From positions 8,791,387-8,855,386 of the forward strand of contig CM018051.1 of the NCBI GenBank assembly GCA_008638375.1: 64,000 nucleotides of DNA. The letters run 5' to 3'. Of the stretch, positions 35,544 through 46,860 are shown in pieces. Position numbers and translations under genes: made by a program. The notes beneath the pieces are model-generated. The model saw nothing but the letters and a program-made list of their open reading frames with translations. It did no database searches and was not told the DNA's origin. The stretch is from Nyssa sinensis (lineage: Eukaryota > Streptophyta > Magnoliopsida > Cornales > Nyssaceae). Every line of letters begins with the position of its first letter. The stretch's first letter is position 1.

Positions 35544-38500
35544 TAATGCTAGGTATACCAAATTGGTTAACTGGATTACATCATCCATCATAACTCTTCT
35601 TTAAAATTTAAATAAAAAGACCAAATACATTTATTAATTAGAAAAAAACCATTGACACATTATCCAGTAAACCAAACCGGTGTACCGATTTTTCATATAT
35701 ATATATATATATTTGATTCAACACATGTATCTAATGCTTATTAGATACTCTGAGACATGGATGACATTTCTTGAACCTTAAGGTGACATTTTTTGTATGT
35801 CATATGAATACAGGAAAAAATATAACGAGTTTCAAATACTTGGATTATTCCTTAGAGAAGAAGAGGGTAATTATGTTGAACAACGTAACCCATATTTTTT
35901 CATGTGAATTTTAATATTATAAACTAAAAAACTAAAAATATTTGATATTCATAGAAACAATTATTTGTCATAATATGTGACAATTATTTTTAAATTTTAT
36001 ATATTTGCATATACAACATGCATACATAAATATTGTTGTGTCCTTGATGCTTTGTATCCTTTTTTTTTTCTTTCAAAATTGTTGTATCGGCTTATGTGTT
36101 GTGTCATGCATCCATATCTCATATCCGTGTCCATATTTCATTTGGAATATTATTCAAGATTGATAGGTAATTTATTGATAGATATATAATTTAATGCATT
36201 CACAATCGAGGGAAAGTACACATTTTCAAAACTAACTCGTTTACATATTTAATACATTCACATTCAATTGGAAAGTGGAAATTAACAACATTGATATATT
36301 TACTTTCCAAAAGGGACATCTATGGTGGGAGATGGACCAATTATTTATGGCAAGGGGGTAGATATTTTTAGTGGTCATACTTTGCTTGATTTAGGAGAAT
36401 TCATTTGGCTTTTACCTTGGCGAAAAAAGTTATTTTGTTTTTACCACAACATTAGATATGTGTGTGTGTGTGTACCAGTTGATAAGTAACCACAACATCA
36501 GATCTTTATTTGCACCTACTGATTCAAGTAAATCCTTGATCTTTGTGTTTCTCAGTCACGGATTCTGATGGCAATGGCTAGAGATGGATTGCTGCCGTCT
36601 TTCTTTTCAGATGTTAACAAACACACCCATGTTCCAGTCAATAGCACGATAGTGACTGGTATCGTTGCTGCAACCTTGGCATTTTTCATGGATGTTGAAC
36701 TGTTGGCAGGGATGGTATGTTTAATTTCTGCAGCAGTAGTATCTAGTGAATTTTACTGAAAGAGAAGATTGCCTCATTTAAGGTTTATGATATAACAATT
36801 AGGGTTGGAAAAGAAAGAGAAGGAGAGAGAGAGATTAGATGAAAAAGGGTTTCAAGACTTCATACTACCTTCTCTCCTTGCACATTGCATTTATATACTA
36901 ATACCAAGGTTGTCAAAACGTGTATCAGAGGACGTATCGTTTTTCAAAAAATGTGTATCGTAAGATACACATAATTTTTTAAAAATATATTTATAAATAT
37001 ATATACATATGAATATATAAATACACATTGTTGAAAATGATATAAATAACATTTCAACTCTCTTATAAAAACAAAAATTCAACTGAAATTCTATAATCCA
37101 TACTCCATAGTCCATATAATACAAGAAATAAGAAATTATAAATATTAAATATTACAAGTTCCAATTAGACAACAAGAAAATTTCATTTTTTAGAATAAAA
37201 ATTCTTTTTTGATAAGGCAAATTCTATAAATTATAACCAAACAATATATACAAGGTACAAATATAATGCAACCCGTAAAGAAATTTTTACAGGTTACATA
37301 ATGTAAACAGAATGCAAACACTGCTAGAATAGGGACTTGGAGTTTGATGTGTTGATGACAGAGTTGGAGAGCGTCATCGATCAGTGCAAGTGAGGAACCA
37401 AAATAGCTTTTATACTTAGGCAACACGACATCGTTTTTCCCTTAGCCAAAAATAAAACACTGCCATTTTTGGTTTTTGCACGTATCATTTGATACAATGT
37501 ATCATATCAGAATTGTATCATGCAATACAGTGCAAAATGATACAAAATACCACGATATATCATTTTTTTGTTGTATCGAAACGTATCGTATAATATGTTT
37601 GGCATATTGTACGATACTAACAACTATGATTAATACTAGAGAAAATACAATAATACTTTTAGAAACAATAACTAGAAATAAAACACTCTCTAACACTTCC
37701 CCTCAAGTTGGAGCATACAAATTAAACATGCTCAGCTTGAAAGACAGATGGTGCAAAGAAGCACAAGGTAATGGCTTGGTGAGAATATCTCCTAACTGAA
37801 AATCCGAATGAACATAAGAAGTAATAACCTGTTTCGTCATTAACAAATCACAAATAAAGTGACAATCGACTTCTATATGTTTGGCATGCTCGTGGAAAAC
37901 ATGGTTATTAACAATGAAGAGAGCATCGTCACAATGCACCTGTAGATTGGACACATCGACACCAAGATCCTGAAAAAAGAATGAACCCACATCTCTAACA
38001 CAACATGAGCATCGCTCTATACTCAGCTTCAGCACTAGAGCGGGTAACAACACTCTATTTCTTGCTATGTCATGTAATCAGATTTCCTCCAACAAAGGTA
38101 CAATAACCAAAAGTAGATCACCTATTATCATGACAACCAGCCTAATCATCATCATTATAACTTTTAACGGAAAGGGAAGCAGAAGGCTTGTATAGAAGAC
38201 CTCGGCCAGGAGCACTTTTCAGATAACTTAAAATGCGACAAACAACATCAAAGTGAGGTTGACGAGGAGCATGCATATATTGACTAACTACTCTCACAAC
38301 ATAAGTAATGTCTGAACCGAATAATAGTAATATAAATCAACTTCCCAACCAGCTTGTGGTATCGACCTACATCGGCAAACAGTTCCCCTTGTTCGCCATC
38401 ACGTTTAATAGTAGAATCCATATGAGTATCAACAGGCTGGACATCTAGGAGACCAATCTCAGAAAGAAGATCAAACACATATTTCCTTTGAGATAGAGAG

Positions 38501-41500
38501 ATGCCCTGATGAGAACAAATAACTTCAATCCCAAGAAAATAGCGAAAGACACCCAGATCCTTAGTGTGGAAGTGTTGACCAAGATGTTTTTTTTTTTTTT
38601 AAATCTACAATACCAACAAAATCACTCTCAGAGATAATAATATCATCCATATAAACAATCAGGACAATGGTACTAGCAGAAGAGTGACGAACAAAAATTG
38701 AGTGGTTAGAAGTAGAACAACGAAAACCATATGTTAGCACAACAACACGAAATATATCAAACCAAGCATGAGGAGATTATTTTAGACCATACAAAGCCTT
38801 ACTCAGCCAACATATAAGATGTTCACTCAGAGCAACAATATAGCCAGGAGGTTGAGCCATATAAACTTCCTCGTGAAGATCATCATGAAGATATCAAGTT
38901 GGTATAAGGGCTAGGAGTGGCTAACAAAAATAGAAAGAAAAATTCGCACAAAATTGAGACGGGTTACAGGAGAAAAGGTCTCGAAATAATCAACATAGTA
39001 CGTTTGGGTGTACCGTTTAGCAACCAAGCGTGCCTTAAGACGCTTAACAAAACCTTCAAGAAGGTATTTAACCATGTAAACTAGCGACAACCAACTGTTT
39101 GCTTTCCAGGAGGGAGAATTGTAAGTTGCCAGGTCTAATTCTTATGAAAAACACTCATTTCCTGATCCATAGCGTGTTTCTAGCCAGAAGAAGACATAGC
39201 TTGCTTATAAGATGTTGGAATAGAAACAAAGGACAAGGCATGACCAATGATTGCAAACAAGATGAAGTATGATTACAGGATACAAAATTAGAAATAGGAT
39301 GCTGAGTACAAGTGTTTACCTCTCCGCAAGGCAATAGGTAAATCATCTGGAACTATAGGAGTAGGAACCTTTGATGGTGAAGATATGGCATTTGAGCTAT
39401 AAGAAGCAATGCACCTATCATGAGATCATTGATAAATCTGCAAAGGAGAATTGGGCGTAGAAGAATTAGGCAAAGGGAGAGTAAGAGATGGTACAGAGGA
39501 CTCCCTCTTACGACTAGAAAGGAGATTCGTATTAAAAAATTGACCCGAGGAACAAAGGGAGGCAGACTAAAAACATGTAACATCACTAATGAAGTAGCAA
39601 TGAGACTCAAGACTGTAACAACGATAGTCCTTTTGAGTATGGGAGTATCCAAGAAAAACACACTTGTAAGCACGAGGTGATAATTTGTCCTGGCCAAGAT
39701 TCAAAACATGAACAAAGGCAACACAACAGAATACACGAGGAGCAATGTGAAAGGGAGATAAAGTAGGATATAAGAGAGAAAAGGAAGAGTGATGAACAAT
39801 AGATGGCATATGAGTAATGAGATAGCATGTAGTAAGAACAACATCATGCCAAAATGTTTTGGGTACATGCATATTAAACATCAAGGTGCGAGTAACATCC
39901 AACACATGGTAATGCTTCCTTTCAGCAATACCATTTTGGGAGGTGTGAGCACAACTAGTTTGATGGATAATACCATGACCAACACAAAAGGAATTCATAA
40001 CAGACTGTGTATATTCTGATGCATTATTTGAGCGAAGAACTTTAATCCATTTACCAAACTGAACAAAGATTTCATTATAAAATATATTTGGTAGCTCATA
40101 TCGCTCTTTCATAAAAAACAACTAAGTCATATGAGAATAATCATTCACAAAGTTCACAAAATAATTAAAACATTCAAACTAGAAGAATGGGATGGTCTCC
40201 AAATGTTTGTGTGAACTAGATCAAAGGACTAAGACTGGCGACTATGACTACTACGCGAAAAAGAACTATGATGATGCTTGCCCAATTGACAAGCCTTACA
40301 TTCCAAACTAGAGACACGACTTAATCCAGGAATGGCTAACTTGAGTTTGTCCAAAAATGGATGACCCAAACAAAAATTTCACTGAAGAGGTGAAATTACT
40401 GCACTCAATGCAGATGAAGTGAGGATGGGGGCTGCCGTAATCCAGGTAATACAGGCCATCCTTCTCATGCCTTGCACCTGGAGATACTGAAAAACACAAG
40501 AAGTGGGCGAGAAGGTTATAGAACAATTTGACGCTTTGGTCAACTGACTAACAGAAAGAAAATTAAAGGAAAAGACAGGAACATAAAGACATGAAGGTAA
40601 AGATAAGGAATGAGTAGGACGAAGAACACCTTTTTCATGAACATGCCAAGATGACCCATTAGCTAAAACATTTTGTTGTTTAATAGGGTTTAAATCAAAG
40701 AAAAGAGAAGGTATACCAGATATATGGGAGCTAGCTCCAGAATCAATGACCTAGGATGAAGGTGAATGTGCCACATTGAATCAGCCAAAGTAGTAGCGAA
40801 TGAAGAAGGAAGAGTTGTATGCAATATCTGAACCAACTCGCCAAGGTGAGTAGTGAGTGCATCATAAGAACTAGAACTAAGAACTAGAAATGACAGATCT
40901 AGAGGACGCTGGATTAGATAGTGGCTTTGTATTACCATTAATGACCTGATGTGCATACTTTGACTTGCCATACTTCACCTGACAATAAGGTTATGTATGG
41001 TTAGTTCTACCACAATGATCACACTTCTTATCACCACATCCACCAGAACGACCACCACCTCGAGAACCACCATGCGAAACATTAGTCTATTGGGTGAAAG
41101 ATTTATAATAGAGTCCCAAATTTCCTTGGAAGAGTCACAAAATTTAACTGGTTGTAACAACATGGGGTTTCATACTATGCCAAAGCCATCCCATAACTAC
41201 CGAATCCTCACACACTCAATTGTCATACTTTGGGTCTATCTAAGCTAGAGGATTATCTGTCAAATATTTTAATTCGTGTTTCCCACACAAACACTTTCAT
41301 AGCATGTGCCCAAGCTAGATGATTCAGTCCATTCAACCTTTTTGAAGTAATAGATATAGGAATATCATCGTTCTTAACAAGTAATGGTTTGTCCTCAGCC
41401 ATGGTATAAACTAAATCGAAGAACAAGTACCCAAGTCATACAAGAAATCAATTGAATACTTTGAAAGCCAAAAAACTCAACAACCAGCAAGAAGGAAGTC

Positions 41501-44500
41501 AAATAAGGTTGAATTCCACCAATTTAGCAAGGATCAAGCAACCAAATGGTAATCAGGGTAGAACCCATCACTCAATTAGCCATGTAGAAACCAAAATAAC
41601 AACAGAACTATGCTCAAACTAGCAGGTCGACTAAATTTGAGCCTTCGAAGATAAAAAAGCAAGTAAATTGCTGCCCAGACACCCATCCGACCACCAAAAA
41701 TAGCTTTGAAGAGACTAAAAACTAGCATGGATCTCTTGAAGCAAGATTCATAGGGCCAAACCACAACTCTCTATAATGGATCAAAGTAGCCAAGTAGCCT
41801 CAAAAGTTTCCCGAACTCATGATCGAAAAAAATAGTGGCAAAATTACTGAAAAACATTCGAAAATAGAAAAATGTATCTAGATGACTTCAAAAAATTTTG
41901 CAAAAAAATACTAGAGGCATCAAAATAAAAAAACGAGTCTAACCATGTTGGTCCAGTTGCCAAAAGTCGCCAGAAAATGATGACATCATCGCTGGAAAGT
42001 GATATCAGCAATTTTTTTTTTTGGTTTTTTTTTTTTATACAAAAAAAAAAGAAAAAAACTTTGCATACATCTTTGGCTCTGATACCAAGTTAAGGTTTAT
42101 AATATAACAATTAGGGTTGGAAAAGAAAGAGAAGGAGAGAAAGAGAGAGATTAGAAGAAAAGGGGTTCAAGACTTCATACTACCTTCTCCCCTTACACAT
42201 TACATTTATATATTAATACTAGAGAAAATACAATAATACTCTTAGAAACAATAACTAGAAATAAAACACTCTCTAACAACCTCTTTGTTATATCCAATTA
42301 AATTAGTATGTAGACTTGTTAGTTAGAATACTAATGCCTTGTTTGAATTAATTTAAAATTTAGAAATCCTAGAAAAGTCTTTTAAGTTTTTGATATATCA
42401 ATTACTTAAGGTGGCTGTTAGTTTTACTAAATGGCTGTAAGTATTTCTAAGGGATGGTTAGTGTTCCAAAGCAAGTCTAGAATATATAAATATGGAGTCC
42501 ATTGTGTCAATGCAAGTAGTACCAGAAGCCCATAGAGGCCAATTGGAAGAGTCCCCAAGATATGAAATGAAATTCATCTTTTGGTTATGAATCAATATAT
42601 TTGGTAGTGATTAAAAACCCAACAGTGGTATCAGAGCATCCAAGGACGGAGGGAGGGGGTGGCCAGGGTCCGCCCCCCCCCCCCCCCACAAAATGTGAGG
42701 GAAAAAAATTTTACTTGTAAAATTTTGACATTTTGTAAATTAGCCCACCCCAAAACTTTAGCCCTACCCAATCTTTATTCTTCACTTCTCATTTTTTACC
42801 TCAAATTTCGATAAAACCCAAAATTTTTATTTTAATTCTTTTGTTTCTCTCAAATTTTTGGCCCAACCCAAAATTTTTTTAGCCCCCCCAACATTTTTTT
42901 CCTTGGTCCGCCCTTGAGAGCATAAAAAAATCCAACATTACTTTCATATACTGGACAAGAGTATGCGTATGAATAGGATCCCCTAGAAGCTCAGTGAATC
43001 TTCAAAACGAGAAAGTGAACCATCTATTAATATGACCATGTAATGGATATATCACCTTGATGCTGACCATAATAGTTCTGATTTTAGAGTATGCTGGAGT
43101 TCCAACTTTGCGAGTCTATATAGTGGTGGGTTTGGAAAGGTTACAAAATGAAGGATCATCTAGATTTCTTGATATCATGGATACTGAGATTTGGATATTT
43201 GCATTGTTCATGCAGGTCAGTGTGGGTACACTACTTGCATTCACTATGGTTGCAATTTCTGTACTGATACTTAGATATGTTCCACCGGATGAGGTGCCAC
43301 TTCCATCATCGCTTCAGGAGTCAATAGATATTGTGTCACTGCGATATAGTATGAGTGCTCAGGACATTGGTGGGGAAAACCCTAAAGATCACGGTGGAAT
43401 CTCTGAGGAGAGTACTCAACCTTTACTTGACAAGGGAAAGGCACTGGTTGGATCTCCTCTTATAATGGAACAAGCAGCTCGAGGCGGTTGTAAGTTCTTT
43501 CTAGTTTCGTATTTTGGTTAATTTAATTATATATATATATATATTCTATGTTACAGGGACTTCTTGACTGATGGAATGAGTGGAATTCCCATGGCAAAGA
43601 TGTTGAATTTGAAACCTTGATGAATTTTTTCTTGATCAATAAATTTGAAACCTTAATGAATCCCCGGATAAGATTGATCCAGTACCTTTTTTATGGTGGT
43701 GGAGTTCCAGCTTTACATTTCCCTGACCTGCATCCATGTAGCAATTCTTAATCATTAGGATTTCATAGTCTGTTGGCCCAGTGAGCAGTTTGAGTGATTA
43801 CAATATTCTAAAGTGAGTTGTTTGACTAGAAATTTGGAGGCATATTTCTTGCTTTTGGAAGCAAAAGAGTACGCAAAATGTAACCTGTTTCTTACAATTT
43901 AATTATTCATCTAAATTGCTTCATGTACTGGGTTTTATCAAATTCAGTTCTACTCTCTCTCTCTCTCTCTCTCTTAAAATTCCAAAAAAAAAAAAGAATC
44001 TTAGAGATTGTATAATGATCACGCCCAAGAATTTTCATTTACCTGGATGTCTCCAATTGTGAAGATGCAGGTTGTCAAGTGCAACTCTCAGATGAAATAT
44101 TAACACTAGAACCCATGTGTTATAGTTGTCCCGTGTTCCTTTATATGGGATCTGCTAAACTTGTTACTTGTTTCTTTCACGTTTTTGTTGCAGACATTCT
44201 AAATGAAGATAACAGGCGGAAAGTTGCTGGCTGGACCATAATGCTTACATGTGTTGGAGTACTTCTTCTTACATCTACAGCCTTAAAGGTGGGCCTTCCT
44301 AGGTGGGTTGATCTCCAATTCCTCGTCATGTTTTGACAGTGATGATTTCTTAATTTCTGTGCTTGAAGTTAAAAATATCTTTATTGGTTAGCTATGTTAA
44401 AATATAGCTTACATACCAAGAAGACAGCAATAGATCTAAATATGTGATTGATGCAACCTCTAAATATGAATTTGACTGAGACTGAGCTAGAAGTTATTCA

Positions 44501-46277
44501 TTCTTCCTATATTTTATTTTGAAAGTGGTCCCCTTAATAGTGTGCCCTAACTCTCTAATTCCGTTTTCAGATTTCTTCGATTTATGTTGTTCGGAATTGG
44601 TGTCACTCTTCTTTTATCTGGTCTGCTAGTGCTCACCTGCATAAATCAAGATGATGCAAGGCACAGCTTTGGGCATACAGGAGGTATGTTCTTTTTGCAT
44701 GATCATAAAATTTGTGGCTTTGACAAGGTTAGTCTACCTGTTAGAACACTAGCTTCTGTGCTGCTCATGCACTTCATCATGTGCAAGCTATATGCAGCGG
44801 CTACTGCCCTCAAACCATAGTTCCACATATAACAGTCCATATTGTAAGCATCTAATGTGGTTTACAATTGGCATAAGTGTACTTATATGGGACTTATCTT
44901 ACTGCTATTTAAATTCCATTAATATCAACAGGACGCCCGAGAAGGTCTAGGCCCATAATTACAAAAACAGAGCGGCTACAAAAATCAAAGCCTAAGCTCT
45001 CCCAAAAATCCTATAAAGGTGTCTAGATATAAAGAATACTAATCCTCTTTATACCAAAAGTAAAACCAATGCAATAAACTATCTTTGAAGCACCAAAGAG
45101 ATTGTTCAATTCATTCAAAAGTCCTCATGTTTCACTCCCTCCACAAACACCAAATAAGACATAATTGAGTCATTTTCCATGCATATTTCAGCTCCTTCAT
45201 ACGGATGCATCTCCAACGGTCCAACCCAAAAAAACTTTCTTAATGGTGGGCGGCATCTCCCAACTACAACAAAAAGAGAGATAACCAAATTTCATGCATC
45301 TCTTGCCATTTTACAATGGATAAGGAGATGGTCTACAGTCTCTTCCTCCTCCTTGCACGGGCAGCACTGGCTAGGAAGATGGAAACCTCTCTTGCGACAG
45401 TTATCCGCTGTAAGAATGGTGCCCCAAGCCACTGCCTAACAAAAAAATGCTGCCTGCCTTGGAATTCTAGACCTTCGAATGAGCTGACATGGAAAAATCT
45501 TCTCATTCCTTCCCATTTAATGCTTATAAAACAACCGCACAGTGAACTTTTTTATTGTTTTTCACTGTCCATACTATCACATCCTCGTTATCCTTTCTCA
45601 ACTGCCACCTATAAACTAACTTGTATGGCTGTTTATGTCTTAAATCATGATTGATCTTTTTGTTGCAACAAGTTTTAGTACTTGTGCAAGGAAGTATGGG
45701 TAAAATTAATTACCCAAAAAAAAGGAAGGGCAAAATTCCTAATATGAACTATTGATTACTGTTCAGGTTTCATTTGCCCATATGTTCCACTCCTACCTAT
45801 TGCCTGCATACTTGTCAACGTCTACTTACTGATTAATGTTGGGTGAGTATATAGTCAATTTGTTTGCTGTTATTTTACATTATTCACATTTTTTATTATG
45901 CTTTATTTTTTTGTTGAAGTATTTAGAATTTGTTTGATATAATGGGAATTATGTTGGAATTGTCCTAGAAAACTTAAAGATTGACATCACTCTCTCTTGT
46001 ACCACACTAAGAATTTGGAACAATATTGCCCACTATTCTAGCACAACTCACTTCCTCATCTTGTAATTGTTCCCCCACCCATATCTCATATTATATGTTA
46101 TTTATTCGAATCCTCAGAGCTGCCACATGGACCCGTGTATCAGTATGGTTTGGATTAGGAGCGATAGTTTATGCTCTCTATGGCCGGACCCACAGCTTGC
46201 TGATGAAAGCAGTTTACGTGCCTACGTCTCACGTAGACGAAATCTATTGCACCTCTACGCACACTCTGGCTTATTAA
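30437..46277 (+). CDS. CAT2: Cationic amino acid transporter, CAT2/3/4 type, copy 2 (intact, 648 aa)
   Basis: Fourteen exons join with GT-AG introns into one open frame of 649 codons: 30437-30608, 32155-32356, 32592-32676, 33615-33755, 33870-33988, 34110-34206, 34305-34477, 34590-34656, 36556-36714, 43216-43489, 44194-44302, 44571-44683, 45767-45842, 46118-46277 (TAA). The N-terminus [11 protein letters not shown] and RRKQVDS match Arabidopsis CAT2-type proteins. [13 protein letters not shown] (about residues 60-72) begins the APC transport domain, followed by [31 protein letters not shown] and [13 protein letters not shown] (about 354-366). A variable loop after [11 protein letters not shown] (about 430-500) precedes the C-terminal permease segment with [12 protein letters not shown]. 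Members have about 14 membrane spans and move basic amino acids; this clade is mostly vacuolar. It is the tandem partner of the gene at 11039-25969, with the same intron phases. At the exon 8/9 junction it has Q-S-R where copy 1 has Q-P-R. Intron 9 (6.5 kb against 114 bases in copy 1) is swollen by retroelements. Confidence 0.93.
31056..31270. repeat. Imperfect (CCA/CCG)n trinucleotide repeat, intron 1 of CAT copy 2
   Basis: An interrupted run of ACC, CGC and GCT triplets follows a poly(C)/poly(A) stretch at 30983-31005. It is intronic and encodes nothing in the gene model. Confidence 0.85.
31539..31599. repeat. Compound (GT)n(GA)n microsatellite, intron 1 of CAT copy 2
   Basis: About eleven GT units, a TATA interruption, then about eighteen GA units. 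A useful polymorphic marker candidate inside the transporter gene. Confidence 0.95.
33273..33418. repeat. 74-bp direct tandem duplication, intron 3 of CAT copy 2
   Basis: ATTAATATCAATATGCTTTG followed by GTGTTCCTGTTCTACATTT occurs at 33273 and again at 33347. The copies differ mainly in the length of an internal A run. Confidence 0.85.
34657..36555. other. Intron 8 of CAT copy 2
   Basis: A 1.9-kb AT-rich intron. It contains the palindromic insert at 35541-35690 and a (GT)n run near 36461-36473. No exon or retroelement coding sequence is recognised. Confidence 0.6.
35541..35690. mobile_element. Short palindromic MITE inside an (AT)n repeat, intron 8 of CAT copy 2
   Basis: Left arm GGTATACCAAATTGGTTAAC followed by TGGATTA (about 35552-35578) is mirrored at 35661-35686 by TATCCAGTAAACCAAACCGG followed by TGTACC. 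The insert is flanked on both sides by AT repeats (about 35509-35540 and 35697-35711), as expected for an element that targets TA, although the exact ends are not resolved. Confidence 0.65.
36778..37695 (-). repeat. 3' LTR of the intron 9 copia, interrupted by a hAT-type element
   Basis: After removal of the insert at 36905-37628 this matches the 189-bp LTR at 42090-42278, with about eight substitutions and two small indels by eye. It runs from TGTTAGAG next to the polypurine tract to CCTTAA. Confidence 0.88.
36905..37628. mobile_element. hAT-type non-autonomous element inserted in the LTR
   Basis: This 724-bp insert is flanked by ACTAATAC (36897-36904) and ATTAATAC (37629-37636). The uninterrupted sister LTR has a single ATTAATAC at this spot, which proves the insertion and gives a 7-of-8 target duplication. 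Ends read CAAGGTTGTCA and, on the other strand, CATAGTTGTTA. The interior is rich in GTATCGTA-type motifs near both ends and has no transposase. Confidence 0.85.
37703..40121 (-). pseudogene. Broken pol region of the intron 9 copia
   Basis: Integrase, reverse transcriptase and RNase H segments lie in the correct order but in different frames with internal stops. Recognisable motifs are [17 protein letters not shown] (integrase), VYMDDIII (polymerase active site) and [12 protein letters not shown] with GDILTKPLP (RNase H). It belongs to the element at 36778-42278 and has no host function. Confidence 0.85.
42076..42087 (-). other. Primer binding site of the intron 9 copia
   Basis: Minus-strand TGGTATCAGAGC two bases inside the end of the 5' LTR, the standard site for initiator methionine tRNA priming in plant copia elements. 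Confidence 0.85.
42090..42278 (-). repeat. 5' LTR of the intron 9 copia
   Basis: The uninterrupted 189-bp LTR. It starts TGTTAGAGAGTG on the minus strand and ends CCTTAA before the primer binding site. It serves as the reference that reveals the insertion in its partner LTR. Confidence 0.9.
42380..42637 (+). mobile_element. Second copia LTR remnant with primer binding site
   Basis: LTR-like DNA with a TATATAAATATGG promoter-type motif (about 42484) ends in CCCAACAG and is followed directly by TGGTATCAGAGC at 42626-42637, the Met-tRNA primer site. No gag or pol follows on the plus strand; a DNA transposon comes instead. The left boundary is uncertain. Confidence 0.7.
42641..42916. mobile_element. 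hAT-type MITE inserted at a retroelement primer binding site
   Basis: A 276-bp insert with ends CAAGGACGGA and (inverted) CAAGGGCGGA. It is flanked by AGAGCATC (42633-42640) and AGAGCATA (42917-42924), a 7-of-8 target duplication. The duplicated target overlaps the last bases of the primer binding site. It includes a 15-base poly(C) run at 42673-42687. Related sequence occurs near 28135-28330 and 62081-62266. Confidence 0.82.
44925..45490 (-). mobile_element. LINE zf-RVT fragment, intron 12 of CAT copy 2
   Basis: On the minus strand the frames read [18 protein letters not shown], then [20 protein letters not shown] (the CxxC...HxxxxC zinc-binding tail of plant LINE reverse transcriptase) and [12 protein letters not shown]. 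It is the same LINE lineage as 12640-13402 but in opposite orientation. Stops and frame changes interrupt it. Confidence 0.8.
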
Positions 46278-46860
46278 TTGTTTATGCATTTATTCCAGCG
46301 CAGCATGTGCATGCCTCAATCATATGGACTATCGAAGAAACTGTTGTATGCTTCACACTTTAGGTATTTTTTCCCTTTGTATTTGTAATCATATATATGG
46401 CAGTTGAAAAGGGATTTAAAGTAAGGAAAGGAGACAGAAAAAGGAAGATGTCTTATTATGTGGCTGAACTGTTGACTTAAATCAGTCCTCTGATTGTATA
46501 TATGTTATCTATTTCTATAAAACAATGTAAATAGTTTTCAAATTAAAGATTCTTTGTTAAAGGGTAAATAGCTTGAAATGTTCCTCCTTGTTCTTCGTTT
46601 TTTTTTTTTTTTTTTCACTACCTTTTTCCCCTCCCTTTTTTGGAGTTTAAGGTTGGAAACACTAGAACAAACGATGACCTCTTATGGTCTTGAGTTTGCT
46701 GTTTGTTAGAAGACAGGTACTTGCAAATGGGATTTGCTTAAATGTTACTTCAAACTAGCAATTTTTGACAACACTGCTGAAATTGGTTGATATTCCAGCT
46801 TGAAATTTGTTAGTTTTAATGCTAAGGTTGAAATTAATCTTTTTTGCCATGTCATAACTA
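46278..46860. other. 3' UTR and flank of CAT copy 2
   Basis: Downstream of the TAA, with a long poly(T) run at about 46600-46616. No gene seen. Confidence 0.5.

Larger units (their letters stand above)
36778..42278 (-). mobile_element. Full-length-layout Ty1/copia element with two LTRs, intron 9 of CAT copy 2
   Basis: Minus-strand order: 5' LTR (42278-42090), primer binding site TGGTATCAGAGC (complement of initiator Met-tRNA) just inside, gag with a CCHC knuckle ([10 protein letters not shown], near 41000-41040), integrase (40121-39567, with RSNNASEY and [17 protein letters not shown]), reverse transcriptase (VYMDDIII near 38630-38655), RNase H (about 38050-37703, with [15 protein letters not shown]), polypurine tract TTGAGGGGAAG, and 3' LTR ending at 36778. 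Stops and frameshifts break the polyprotein, including one inside the zinc knuckle, so it cannot move on its own. Flanks share GAGG (minus strand), a probable remnant of the 5-bp target duplication. Confidence 0.92.

Noticed and set aside
44079..44336. Longer exon 11 starting at an upstream ATG in CAT copy 2
   Set aside because: The acceptor at 44191-44193 (GTTGCAG) matches the homologous exon of copy 1 in phase and length. The extra upstream codons are intron.
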